Below, in pieces: positions 44,301 to 53,107 of a stretch of DNA of 64,000 bases. The notes under the pieces were generated by a model that saw nothing but the letters and a program-made list of their open reading frames with translations, searched no databases and was not told the DNA's origin. The DNA comes from WRDF01 sp031552235 (GTDB lineage: Bacteria > Bacteroidota > Bacteroidia > Bacteroidales > Rikenellaceae): the NCBI GenBank assembly GCA_031552235.1, contig JAVBMR010000016.1, positions 44,898-108,897 on the forward strand, in the 5' to 3' direction. Every line of letters begins with the position of its first letter. The first letter of the stretch is position 1. The position numbers and the translations under genes are program-made.

Positions 44301-47171
44301 ATGAATAAAATTAGACTTTTTTGGTTGTTGGCAATAACAATGGGATTGATTGCCAACGATTATGTTTCCGGGCAGGCGCCATCTACGTGGAAAGTAATTG
44401 ACAACCCCTTTGGGACTGTAGATGGCCAATCAAAAAGTGAGATTGTTGCCAATGTTGGTTCAAATGTAGATATGTACACTGGCAAAGCAAATATCACTAT
44501 TCCCCTTCATGTCATAAAAGTTGAAGGCCTGAATATACCTATAACTATTTCATATCAAACCGGTGGCATCAAAGTTACGGATGTCACCGGGACTGCTGGG
44601 CTTGGATGGAATTTTTCTTCCGGCGCGAAAATTTCAAGAAATATGTCGGGATCCAGAGGAGATATGGATGAAGGTCTTGATGACCTTTCTACGCAAAATG
44701 ACGATTCTTCGGCGGGATATATTAAAGCAGGCGGAGATTCGGAAACTGCCATGAACCAACGGATCGAACATTTGAAATTACAAAGCGGTTGGGATAAAGA
44801 TCGTCAAAAATCTCCTCTTCTCATTCGTTGGGAGATCGATTTTAATAGACGAGATACTCGTCCGGATATGTGTCATTTTGAGATACCTGGAGCCCAAGGG
44901 ATGTTTATGTTCGGTTGGCATGGTCAAACGCATACTATCCCATATCAGAATGTTAAAATTGAATATTTGGATTTTGACGGTCAACTTCCATTCAAAGGTC
45001 AAGATAGCAAGCGCATTAAGGTAACCGACAGCAACGGATATGAGTATTATTTTGGGGCTATTATAGATGAGAACGGAGTGTTGGACGAGTCAGGGTTGGA
45101 ATATATTCAGATCAGGGACAATAACATTTATGCTGAGGATCGGGTGCCGCTTGAAGGTACAAAACCTCTTCATCAATACTCCACGATCGGCACCTGGCAT
45201 CTGAGAAAGATCGTAAAAGACGGACGGGTTATCGCCACTTATTCTTATAATTCATACACATCTTATGGTATCGGACAGTGGAATTGTTTACGAACGTTCA
45301 GATATAAAGGAACAACGCCGCCATCGCTTCAATCTGAGACAATCTTTGTAGATGAACCGCACTTTCCACTAAGCACGCTCAGAAATGGTATGACGATTCT
45401 GTCTCCCAAATATTTGAAGTCTATAAAGACCGAGCATGAAAAGATAGAATTCACGTATACGGGCAGTGGTAAGAAACGATTGGCTAAAATGGAAATAAGC
45501 TACAATAATGATAAAGTCAAAACTATAGAGTTGGATTATGGCGTATTTGAAACTCCGACATGGAAGCATTATTACGCGGACAGTTTCGACTATTCTCCCC
45601 CGAAACTAAAGGGCATAAAAGAGCAGATAAAGGATGCGGCAGTTAAAACCGTATGTACTTTTGATTATGAAGATTTTGTAGAGGTTGTTCCTGAAAATAC
45701 AGGGGGATATGGATACGTTGTTTATTTTAATTCATTTGATCATTGGAATTACTATAACGGCGCCCCAAACGCTACGGATCTAGCCCTTGTTCGTATTTTC
45801 CCCGGTTTTAGTGTGCTCGATTCTTTGACAGGAACGAGATATACCTATGCGGGAGCAGACAGGAACCCGAACTTCGAATATGCAAAAGCGAGATCTTTAA
45901 CACGTATCAGGTACAATGGCGGAGGATACAGGGAATTTGAATATGAACCCCATGTAGCATCTGACGGTAGGATTGCCGGAGGGCTAAGAATAAAATCCAT
46001 AAAAGAGTGCGACAAAACCGGCAAGGTCGCATCAAAAGTAAGATATGAATATAACGATATACAAACAGGCCGGTCAAGCGGTAGAATGTTTGCGGACCCG
46101 GAAGCAACGACCGCTGTAATGAGTATGCGTGATGGCAGTCATATAAAATTCAGGGTATACCTTAGAAATATCTATCAATTGGAGGATTATAATGGAGCGG
46201 CAATCGTGTATCCCAACGCACAGGAAATTTATACTAATGGAGGATATAAGAACGTGACCTTCTATTCATTCGATGATTTTAAGGATGAAAAGGCAAAGGT
46301 TATATCTATATTCAATGGCGAGACTAATGATCCGGCGCGGAGAGATTACAGAATGGCGCCCTATACATCATACTGGTGGGCGAGGGGAATGGTAAAATCT
46401 ACAGAAATTTACAACGCTTCCAATGAACTTGAGGCAAGAGAGAACTTTGTCTATGAATTGGAGCCGGAACCACGTAAAAAACTTATAGACAGAGTTCCAT
46501 TTACAGTCCTGTCCGACCAATTAAGTGTTGTTAAGGATAATAATATAAAGGCTGTATTCTTTCCTCGGATTTCGGAGAGTTATTGGATCTCCCAGGCGAT
46601 TCAACTAAAATCACATACTATAGAGATAGGTAAGAAAAATCTAGGGAACGAAACGCATTATACGTATCATCCGAAATACAATGTCCCGATTTACTCTATT
46701 GTTACGAATGATAATGGTGACATTATTGAAACTTTTATAAGGTACCCGTTTGACCTTGGCTTTACTAGTGATGATCCTATAGATGTATATGATCCGGAGT
46801 GTTTCAGGGAACTTTTTAGAAGAAACCTGCACGTTGCTATCGAAACATACGTGAAAAAAAATGGGAAAGTCATATCTGCTCAACTTATGACTTTTAAGAA
46901 GGTCAAAGCCCTCAACAATACAGAAGAAATAAAATTACATAAAACATACGGCATTGTCATTGATAATCCTATAAGTGACTTCATGCCTGCACGTTATAGT
47001 GAATATTTGCGATATGATTCCAGATATGTCCTGAGCCAAACAATAGATCATTATGACCTTAGGGGAAATGCGACCAGTATATGTATCCCTCGCACAGGCG
47101 ATAGAGCGTCATTAATATATGATAAGTTCGGGAATAAAATAGCAGAGATATTGCTACTATACAGAATATAA
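44301..47171 (+). CDS. RHS/YD-repeat polymorphic toxin, N-terminal part (frameshifted gene)
   Basis: The N-terminal 956 residues of a large secreted RHS protein. The ATG at 44301 is chosen because MNKIRLFWLLAITMGLIANDY is a signal peptide; the frame is open 19 codons further upstream. After the signal comes the VEGLNIPITISYQTGGIKV region usual at the start of Bacteroidota RHS proteins, then many YD-type repeats. It stops early at LLLYRI. The next frame continues with YYTEYNKYGQPIKQYIP, a normal YD repeat, so one extra T near 47150 breaks a gene of about 1,838 codons (44301-49815). The sequence is AT-rich relative to the first 43 kb. Confidence 0.85.
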   Translation: MNKIRLFWLLAITMGLIANDYVSGQAPSTWKVIDNPFGTVDGQSKSEIVANVGSNVDMYTGKANITIPLHVIKVEGLNIPITISYQTGGIKVTDVTGTAGLGWNFSSGAKISRNMSGSRGDMDEGLDDLSTQNDDSSAGYIKAGGDSETAMNQRIEHLKLQSGWDKDRQKSPLLIRWEIDFNRRDTRPDMCHFEIPGAQGMFMFGWHGQTHTIPYQNVKIEYLDFDGQLPFKGQDSKRIKVTDSNGYEYYFGAIIDENGVLDESGLEYIQIRDNNIYAEDRVPLEGTKPLHQYSTIGTWHLRKIVKDGRVIATYSYNSYTSYGIGQWNCLRTFRYKGTTPPSLQSETIFVDEPHFPLSTLRNGMTILSPKYLKSIKTEHEKIEFTYTGSGKKRLAKMEISYNNDKVKTIELDYGVFETPTWKHYYADSFDYSPPKLKGIKEQIKDAAVKTVCTFDYEDFVEVVPENTGGYGYVVYFNSFDHWNYYNGAPNATDLALVRIFPGFSVLDSLTGTRYTYAGADRNPNFEYAKARSLTRIRYNGGGYREFEYEPHVASDGRIAGGLRIKSIKECDKTGKVASKVRYEYNDIQTGRSSGRMFADPEATTAVMSMRDGSHIKFRVYLRNIYQLEDYNGAAIVYPNAQEIYTNGGYKNVTFYSFDDFKDEKAKVISIFNGETNDPARRDYRMAPYTSYWWARGMVKSTEIYNASNELEARENFVYELEPEPRKKLIDRVPFTVLSDQLSVVKDNNIKAVFFPRISESYWISQAIQLKSHTIEIGKKNLGNETHYTYHPKYNVPIYSIVTNDNGDIIETFIRYPFDLGFTSDDPIDVYDPECFRELFRRNLHVAIETYVKKNGKVISAQLMTFKKVKALNNTEEIKLHKTYGIVIDNPISDFMPARYSEYLRYDSRYVLSQTIDHYDLRGNATSICIPRTGDRASLIYDKFGNKIAEILLLYRI

Positions 47172-47208
47172 TAAATATGGCCAACCGATAAAGCAATATA
47201 TCCCAGGG

Positions 47209-49815
47209 ATGGACTATACGCTGTCAATTTATGATAAAAAAGGTCGTGTAGTTATGTCGCAGTCCGGCAACTTGCGTGCAGAAGGTAAATGGGCGTTTAC
47301 GAAATATGATGATCTTGACAGGCCTGTCATATCTGGAGTTCTAACTGGAGGCACTTATGAGCAGCATCTTCAAGCGTTCGAAGACCAGACCGTCTTTGGA
47401 GAAACTCCAGGAGGCTATATGCATGAATATACCAATAACTGCTATCCTACTGCTTTTTATGAAAGCGATGTGTTGTCGGTTACCTATTATGATAATTATG
47501 ACTGGCTGTCGAGCTCACAGTATGCATTTTCTGCTATGGACGCGTTAGGCAGCAAAAAATCGACAGATATAATTTCCTTAACCACTGGGACTAAGTCTAA
47601 GGTGCTTGGGATTAACGGAAATATATGGCTTACTTCTGTTATTTATTATGACGAAAAGTATAATGCCATCCAGACCATCAACGCCCTGTATCCGTCCGGG
47701 AAAGAGATCGTGTCCAATAAGCATAATTGGGGTGGCGAGGTGATTCAGACGAAGGTAAAACAAATCAGTGATGCCGGAACTCACGAGTATAACAAGTGGT
47801 TCGATTATGACAACCGCGGACGCCTTTTGAGCGTAAGGCAACGGATAACCGGTGACCAGAACGGCGAGATAGTCCTGGCATCGTATGAATATGACGAAAT
47901 GGGCAAAGTGGCTGCTAAGACTTCACACAATGGTACAGACCGTGCGGAATATGAATATACCATACTTGGGGGTAATATCGGGATGACATCCGATGCTTTC
48001 TCGTATAAGCTCGGATATGACTATGACTTTTCAAAGGCTCAATTGTCTATAAGGCATGACGATAACCTTGATCATGTTATGTGGACAAACCATAAAGGTG
48101 AAACCAAAGCGTATATTTTCGACTACGACCATATTGGTCAAATGACTTCTGCAAAACTTTGGGAACAATTGGGCCCAAGTGAGTGGAACTCTACAAATAA
48201 GTTTGCCGAAAAAGACATAACCTATGATAAGAACGGTAATATAGAGGTGATGTGGAGGACTGGCTATCAAGGGTACGATGAGAGTCCAATTGAATATAAC
48301 TACAATGGTAATCAGTTGAGTTACCTGTGTTTCGGAGGCCCTCCCACGCAAGAATTCCGCTACGATGCCAACGGCAATATGACCTACGACGGCCATACCG
48401 GGGTCGGCATAGAGTATAATGTCTTGAATTTGCCGCAGAGAATATTTGCAGGTTCGAATGAAATACGTTACATTTACAGTGCGTCGGGCGAGAAACTCGC
48501 CAGCGACGTGGGAGGTTCTTTGACTTACTACCGCAGTGTGATGGTTTATTCGAAACCTTCCGGAGGATCGGAGCAGCTTACGCAGATGCTTCAGCCGGAG
48601 GGTATCGTCCAGTACAACGCGGGCAGTGCCGGGTCGAGTTATACGTATAAGTACTTCAAGACCGACCATCTGGGCAGCACGCGTGCTGTGTTGGCGGCCG
48701 TGCCGAACGGCGACGGCACCTACTCGATGGTTTTGGAGCAATCGACGGATTACTACCCGTTCGGGCTTGCGCATGAACTCGGCGATCTGTCGGTGAACAA
48801 ATATTTGTTCAGCGGCAAGGAGATCCAGGATGCGAATATCGGGACGCTCGGCCTGCTCGGCATGTACGATTTTGGCTCGCGCTACTACAACCCGTACCTG
48901 GGGCGCTGGTTCAACGTCGACCCGGCACTGCAAATGACCAACCCCTACATCTATTGCGGCAACAGCCCGATGATGTATGTCGACCCGGACGGGGAGTTCT
49001 GGCATATAATAATTGGAGCTGTGATTGGTGGTACATTCAATATCATTACAAACGGGGATAATATTGACAATTTTTGGGAAGGATTAGCCTCTTTTGGGGC
49101 CGGAGCTGGAGCCGGGGCTTTGACCGCAATTAACCCACTGATGGGTGCTACTATAGGCGGTGGTGTTGTGAATGCAACTAATGAAATTATAAAGCAAACA
49201 AACGATCATGTCGGTGTTAGCGACGTTGAGTGGGGAAGGGTAGGACTTAGTGCTGGAATAGGGGCTGTTGTCGGTGGAGCCACGTTAGGTGTAGGCAAAG
49301 TGTTGAATCTGCCTGGTGTAAGCAACAAGATCATGGACGGGCTTAATATAGAGAATCGAATTGCAGCTCATTTAACAAAGTCTACACTTGACGGCACAAT
49401 GACCGGCGCCATAGGGGGAGTAGTAGTGGGAGTTGGTAATGGCATATTTACAGGTGATTGGAATGTAGGCATGAGCATTTTGAAAGGGACTGGTTATGGT
49501 GCGGCCGGAGGTTTAATTGGCGGAGCAATTTCGGAAGCCGGATATCAGGCCAGATTGATGTTTGGAGATAAGGCTCCGAGTAGTTCGTCTATTGATGCAG
49601 TTTCAACAACGGTTGATAACGGTATAAATAACATAAATGATACAGACCCTGTTTATGGTACATATTATCTTGGAGAGGCTGTAGTTACTTCAACCAAACA
49701 TTTTGATATGGTAAATATTATGGTTGGTCAGGATTCACCCTGGATTCCACCTGCTCCATATACATTGCCTGGGTCATCGAAATTGCGCCAGTATTTAATT
49801 CAGATTCAAAAATAA
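47209..49815 (+). CDS. RHS/YD-repeat polymorphic toxin, C-terminal part with core and active tip
   Basis: This frame continues the protein broken at about 47150; homologous sequence begins before the ATG at 47209, so that ATG is probably not a real start. It holds further YD repeats, then the RHS core with KTDHLGSTRAVL, TDYYPFGLAH, the SGKEIQD region and RYYNPYLGRWFNVDP. The core closes with YIYCGNSPMMYVDPDGE, ending at 48996. The tip after it (about 270 residues) has Gly/Ala-rich hydrophobic stretches and then a divergent C-terminus with no toxin motif I recognise. The likely immunity gene starts two bases after the stop. Confidence 0.85.
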   Translation: MDYTLSIYDKKGRVVMSQSGNLRAEGKWAFTKYDDLDRPVISGVLTGGTYEQHLQAFEDQTVFGETPGGYMHEYTNNCYPTAFYESDVLSVTYYDNYDWLSSSQYAFSAMDALGSKKSTDIISLTTGTKSKVLGINGNIWLTSVIYYDEKYNAIQTINALYPSGKEIVSNKHNWGGEVIQTKVKQISDAGTHEYNKWFDYDNRGRLLSVRQRITGDQNGEIVLASYEYDEMGKVAAKTSHNGTDRAEYEYTILGGNIGMTSDAFSYKLGYDYDFSKAQLSIRHDDNLDHVMWTNHKGETKAYIFDYDHIGQMTSAKLWEQLGPSEWNSTNKFAEKDITYDKNGNIEVMWRTGYQGYDESPIEYNYNGNQLSYLCFGGPPTQEFRYDANGNMTYDGHTGVGIEYNVLNLPQRIFAGSNEIRYIYSASGEKLASDVGGSLTYYRSVMVYSKPSGGSEQLTQMLQPEGIVQYNAGSAGSSYTYKYFKTDHLGSTRAVLAAVPNGDGTYSMVLEQSTDYYPFGLAHELGDLSVNKYLFSGKEIQDANIGTLGLLGMYDFGSRYYNPYLGRWFNVDPALQMTNPYIYCGNSPMMYVDPDGEFWHIIIGAVIGGTFNIITNGDNIDNFWEGLASFGAGAGAGALTAINPLMGATIGGGVVNATNEIIKQTNDHVGVSDVEWGRVGLSAGIGAVVGGATLGVGKVLNLPGVSNKIMDGLNIENRIAAHLTKSTLDGTMTGAIGGVVVGVGNGIFTGDWNVGMSILKGTGYGAAGGLIGGAISEAGYQARLMFGDKAPSSSSIDAVSTTVDNGINNINDTDPVYGTYYLGEAVVTSTKHFDMVNIMVGQDSPWIPPAPYTLPGSSKLRQYLIQIQK
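48868..48996 (+). repeat. RHS core-tail repeat, copy A (in the main gene)
   Basis: Encodes DFGSRYYNPYLGRWFN through MMYVDPDGE. It is the parent of copies B to E, and is GC-rich like the host genes while the tips are AT-rich. Confidence 0.85.
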
Positions 49816-49816
49816 G

Positions 49817-50164
49817 ATGACAACAAAACAAGAGCTTCTCTTCTGTGCAGTGTCAGTCGTTGTAGGATGCATAGTCATGGGAATATTTATCCATAATTAT
49901 CATGCCGAGACTAAGAAAATAGAACGATATGGGGTTGAGACAGTTGGGGTAATAACAGATAGACTTAAGGTAAGAAAAAGAGGAGGACCATCATATAGTG
50001 TAAATTATACATTTATGCATAATGGTGAAATAATTCGTCGGAATCAGGACGTCGGCTTTGATCCTTTCCGCGAGGCTATTGTTGGCGGAAGATATAAAGT
50101 GATGTATTTGCCTGACAATCCCAAAAAAGCCAGAATCTATATCAATGAGCCTGTGTATGAATAA
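49817..50164 (+). CDS. Probable immunity protein of the main tip (DUF3592-like, membrane)
   Basis: A 115-residue protein with one N-terminal membrane helix (about residues 8-27) and a small beta-rich domain. It has GVITDRLKV, YTFMHNGEII and the ending VMYLPDNPKKARIYI, which resembles DUF3592. It starts two bases after the RHS stop and is followed by a terminator. Position directly behind a toxin tip is the main reason to call it immunity. A membrane-anchored immunity protein suggests a toxin acting in or near the envelope. Confidence 0.65.
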   Translation: MTTKQELLFCAVSVVVGCIVMGIFIHNYHAETKKIERYGVETVGVITDRLKVRKRGGPSYSVNYTFMHNGEIIRRNQDVGFDPFREAIVGGRYKVMYLPDNPKKARIYINEPVYE

Positions 50165-50178
50165 ATATAGGTAGTATG

Positions 50179-50216
50179 AACAAAGAAATCCGACAATATG
50201 TCGGATTTCTTTGTTT
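50179..50216 (+). terminator. Terminator after the first immunity gene
   Basis: AACAAAGAAATCCGACA and TGTCGGATTTCTTTGTT form a near-perfect stem around ATA, ending in T residues. Confidence 0.85.
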
Positions 50217-50235
50217 TCATCGTATATTTGTTTAT

Positions 50236-50377
50236 AGTTCTTTGACACGACTTCGGTTCACGCTACTACAATCCGTATTTGGGGCGCTGGTTCAATGTCG
50301 ATCCGGCGCTGCAAATGACCAACCCCTACATCTATTGTGGCAACAGCCCGATGATGTATGTCGACCCGGATGGGGAG
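50236..50377 (+). repeat. RHS core-tail repeat, copy B
   Basis: 142 bases, starting AGTTCTTTGACACGACTTCGG and ending at the codons for DPDGE. The core frame is preceded at once by an in-frame TGA (codons CTT TGA CAC GAC), so the unit cannot be read from upstream. TATATTTG at 50223-50230 lies just before it. Confidence 0.85.
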
Positions 50378-51235
50378 TGGGCGCTTATTGATGATGTAGT
50401 TGCATGTGTTATTGGTGGGTTGGTAAATTCTGTTATCCCACTGATAATGGGAGATGTGAAATCTTTCGGGCATTTTGGTTCTTTATTTTTGGCAGGAGCA
50501 ATTGCAGGTGAATTAACATTATATACAGTAGGTGGAGGTGCAGTATTTTTAGGTGTTTCAAACTCTGTAATTAATCAAGGATATACTAATGGATGGGATA
50601 ATATAAATCTTAATCGAGTCCTGTTCGATGGGATGTTGTCGATGGCAACGGCCGGTATTGGTTCAAAAGTAAATGGTGCAACCCAATCAGCCATGAATCA
50701 GGTAACTGGTAATATAGCCAGTCCTGTAATCAGGGAAAGTATAAACAGAGGAGTTTCAGGCGCTGCTTCGGGATTTGTTGTAGGAACTGGAGTAGGATTA
50801 ATCCAAGGCGAAAGTTTTGATGATGCATTACATGGAGGGGTTAAAAATGCTGCGCTTGGAGGTACCCTTGGGATCATGTCCGGCATTGGCATTGGGCTTC
50901 AGCAGGCAGATCAACAAGGGCTGAATCCTTGGAGCGGAGTAGCTAAGACACAATCTAATAATACTTTAAATGATGTTCGGCAAAACTCTCCCGGTTGGAA
51001 CTATGGGGATCATAAATCTCAAACAAAATGGGAAAATCAAATGAGCCAAAGAGGATGGACCGAGCAACAAATAAATGAAGCTCTTTCGGGTGGCAAGGCG
51101 TATCCGGCTACAAACAACATTAATCCAAATAATGGCGCAACCAGATATATTCATCCTGCAACAGGACGTAGTGTTGTCATAGATAATACCAGTGGAAGGA
51201 TATTACATGTGGGTGGAGATGGATTTGTTTATTAG
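50279..51235 (+). CDS. Displaced RHS tip 1 with colicin-E5-like tRNase domain
   Basis: A 318-codon frame reading from the core remnant (GRWFNVDPALQM...) into a new tip. The first usable start codons are TTG at 50279 or later ATGs; expression from here is doubtful because only a partial promoter is near. After a Gly/Ala-rich linker the C-terminal about 75 residues have QMSQRGWTEQQINEAL, then ATRYIHPATGRSVVIDN and ILHVGGDGFVY. This matches the colicin E5 ribonuclease group, which cuts tRNA anticodons with queuine at the wobble base. Two immunity-like genes follow. Confidence 0.75.
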   Translation: MGRWFNVDPALQMTNPYIYCGNSPMMYVDPDGEWALIDDVVACVIGGLVNSVIPLIMGDVKSFGHFGSLFLAGAIAGELTLYTVGGGAVFLGVSNSVINQGYTNGWDNINLNRVLFDGMLSMATAGIGSKVNGATQSAMNQVTGNIASPVIRESINRGVSGAASGFVVGTGVGLIQGESFDDALHGGVKNAALGGTLGIMSGIGIGLQQADQQGLNPWSGVAKTQSNNTLNDVRQNSPGWNYGDHKSQTKWENQMSQRGWTEQQINEALSGGKAYPATNNINPNNGATRYIHPATGRSVVIDNTSGRILHVGGDGFVY

Positions 51236-51251
51236 ATAATTATTATATATT

Positions 51252-51488
51252 ATGGAGCAAAAATTAATCTACATGCCATTATTGAATGAAGGAACTGACG
51301 TTTTAAGACCGGTAATGGCCCTTCATGTGAGAGATGATGTATATAAAATAATGGGAACAAAGGAAGGTTTGAAACCAGAAGATTTGGATGAGGATTGGTT
51401 ATTTCCTATTGGAAGTTATGTGAGTTGTATAACCAAGCGAAGTGCAAAAAATATGATATTAGTAGCAGATAGAAATCTTCAAAGGTAA
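51252..51488 (+). CDS. Small immunity-type protein behind tip 1
   Basis: A 78-residue acidic soluble protein: MEQKLIYMPLLNEGTDVLRPVMA... with DEDWLFPIGSYVSC. The PLLNEGTDVxRPV motif occurs in small proteins of many bacteria, sometimes near toxins. Its place 16 bases after the colicin-E5-like tip makes it the first candidate for the immunity partner. The binding mode is unknown. Confidence 0.6.
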   Translation: MEQKLIYMPLLNEGTDVLRPVMALHVRDDVYKIMGTKEGLKPEDLDEDWLFPIGSYVSCITKRSAKNMILVADRNLQR

Positions 51489-51492
51489 AACT

Positions 51493-51893
51493 ATGGACGG
51501 ATTTATTTTTTCTGACAATTTTCCTGCTTTTGCGTACTGTAAAGACAGTTTTATTGCTAATTTTGAAAATATTAACGGTGGCGAAGAATTGTTTAATCAA
51601 TTAAAGACCATGCTTAAGTTTCCTGATTATTTTGGAGGCAATTGGAATGCGCTTAATGATTGTTTGGGTGATTTTAATTGGGTTAGTCAAAAGAATATTA
51701 TATAGTCCATCATAAACTGCCTAAACTTAATGAGGCTGACATGGTAATATATATTGATATATTATGGAGTTCTGTTGTAGAGTGGAGAAAATGGAAAGAA
51801 GGTAAAGTTCATAGGCTTTTAGTTGTTTTTCCAGAAAACAGTAAAGACGCTATAGGAAAATATATAGAACAAGCGAAAAAGTTTTATGAATAA
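51493..51893 (+). pseudogene. Barstar-like immunity gene with a two-base frameshift
   Basis: The first 70 codons (51493-51705) read as the barstar N-terminal part, with FPDYFGGNWNALNDCLGDF, the helix-loop that inhibits barnase-type RNases. The frame then stops. In another frame, from about 51704 to 51893, the sequence continues IVHHKLPKLNEADMVIYID, then LVVFPENSKDAIGKYIEQ, the usual barstar C-terminal half. The total is 401 bases, two more than a multiple of three, consistent with an extra TA in ATATAG. Barstar normally pairs with barnase-like toxins, so this may be immunity kept from an earlier tip. Confidence 0.75.
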
Positions 51894-51926
51894 TTATGTT
51901 TCGGTTACGTTGAAATATTAAGTAAG

Positions 51927-51965
51927 AAGATCCCGCCGGTCTGGAAATGACCGGCGGGATCTTTT
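51927..51965 (+). terminator. Terminator after the barstar-like gene
   Basis: AAGATCCCGCCGGTC (51927-51941) pairs with GACCGGCGGGATCTT (51949-51963) and is followed by T residues. Confidence 0.9.
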
Positions 51966-51998
51966 GTTAATTTTGGTGTTTTTATTATATTTAGGGAA

Positions 51999-52140
51999 AG
52001 TTCTTTGACACGACTTCGGTTCGCGCTACTACAACCCGTACCTGGGTCGTTGGTTCAACATCGATCCTGCGCTGCAAATGACCAGCCCATACATCTATTG
52101 CGGTAATAGTCCGATGATGTATGTCGATCCGGATGGGGAG
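51999..52140 (+). repeat. RHS core-tail repeat, copy C
   Basis: 142 bases with the same ends as copies B and D, again with the in-frame TGA just before DFGSRYYNPY. It has more substitutions than D (for example NIDPALQMTSPYIY), so it is a somewhat older copy. Confidence 0.85.
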
Positions 52141-53100
52141 TTCTTTTGGTTAATTCCAGTGGCAATAGGAGCGGTATTAGGTGGATATTCCGGATATAAG
52201 ATCGGAGAGGCTAATGGAGCGAGTGGATGGGATATGTTTGGATATGTATTTGGCGGCGCGGTTATCGGAGGGGCCGCGGGAGGTGCCGGATTAGGTGTAG
52301 GTGCCTTAGGTGGTAGTTCTATGCTGGCTGGAGCGACTGCTGGAGCTTTGGCGGGGGCAGGATTCAATGGCTTGGCTACAGGATGGGATGTTGCGCAGAT
52401 GGCTAAAGGTGCAGGCATAGGATTCATATCCGGTTTAGTTGGAGGAGGCTTTGCGTCCGCCATAGGAGGTGGATTGGGTGCATTTGCTGGTGGAGCTGCT
52501 GGGTCGGGATTGAGCACTGCGCTATATGGCGGCTCTGGGAGTGATATTTTTAAATCTGCATTATTAGGTGGGACTTTAGCTTACGGCACTTATGAATTTA
52601 CTTCTTATATTAATTGGAAATATGGTGGCGGTAATAAATTTGGCAATGTGGATTTAACATACAAGGCATTTAAAACCATTCAGGCAGACTTTCAGCGCTC
52701 CCGCTTTTATAGGAAGGAATACGGTGGAGTTATTGCCAACGATGGCACTGTGATAAGAGCCCCTGCAAAATATAGGCATCGGTTTCATATCGATATGCAT
52801 CCTGATTGGATGGGAGAAGCCAATAATCATGGAGGCTTTAAGGCAATGTATCACACTCATTGGGCGAAAGCAGGGGTTAACCATATAATAAATGGAGAAT
52901 TAGGCAAGACGCCCTATGGTCCATCCAAAGCCGATAATTCTTATATTATACAAACAAAATCAGCTGGTTATAATTTTAATGGGCTTATAATTGATCAAAC
53001 ATCTTCTCATATGTATAACGGGGTACGTTCTGTAGATTTGGGCTTTGGTTCTTTTATGAGATCTTTCCCATGGTACGATCTTTCACCGGTTTTAAAATAG
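52078..53100 (+). CDS. Displaced RHS tip 2 with JAMM-motif domain
   Basis: A 340-codon frame from an internal ATG of the core copy. After the core tail there is a long Gly/Ala-rich hydrophobic segment (about residues 22-180). The C-terminal domain contains MYHTHWAKAG and then YGPSKADNSYI. His-x-His followed by Ser-x-x-Asp is the zinc-site pattern of JAMM/JAB isopeptidases, here with a longer gap between the two parts than in classic members. A DUF4329-like or JAB-like toxin is the best guess. No promoter is seen, so it is probably silent. Confidence 0.65.
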   Translation: MTSPYIYCGNSPMMYVDPDGEFFWLIPVAIGAVLGGYSGYKIGEANGASGWDMFGYVFGGAVIGGAAGGAGLGVGALGGSSMLAGATAGALAGAGFNGLATGWDVAQMAKGAGIGFISGLVGGGFASAIGGGLGAFAGGAAGSGLSTALYGGSGSDIFKSALLGGTLAYGTYEFTSYINWKYGGGNKFGNVDLTYKAFKTIQADFQRSRFYRKEYGGVIANDGTVIRAPAKYRHRFHIDMHPDWMGEANNHGGFKAMYHTHWAKAGVNHIINGELGKTPYGPSKADNSYIIQTKSAGYNFNGLIIDQTSSHMYNGVRSVDLGFGSFMRSFPWYDLSPVLK

Positions 53101-53107
53101 ATTTGAT

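Noticed and set aside
48031..49005. Leftward frame of 324 codons opposite the RHS core
   Set aside because: It is the antisense shadow of the GC-rich core. Short pieces recur opposite copies B to D only because the core DNA repeats.
44301..49815. RHS gene as a wall-associated or carbohydrate-binding structural protein
   Set aside because: The signal peptide fits, but the core ending DPDGE, the varied tips and the paired immunity genes fit a polymorphic toxin much better.
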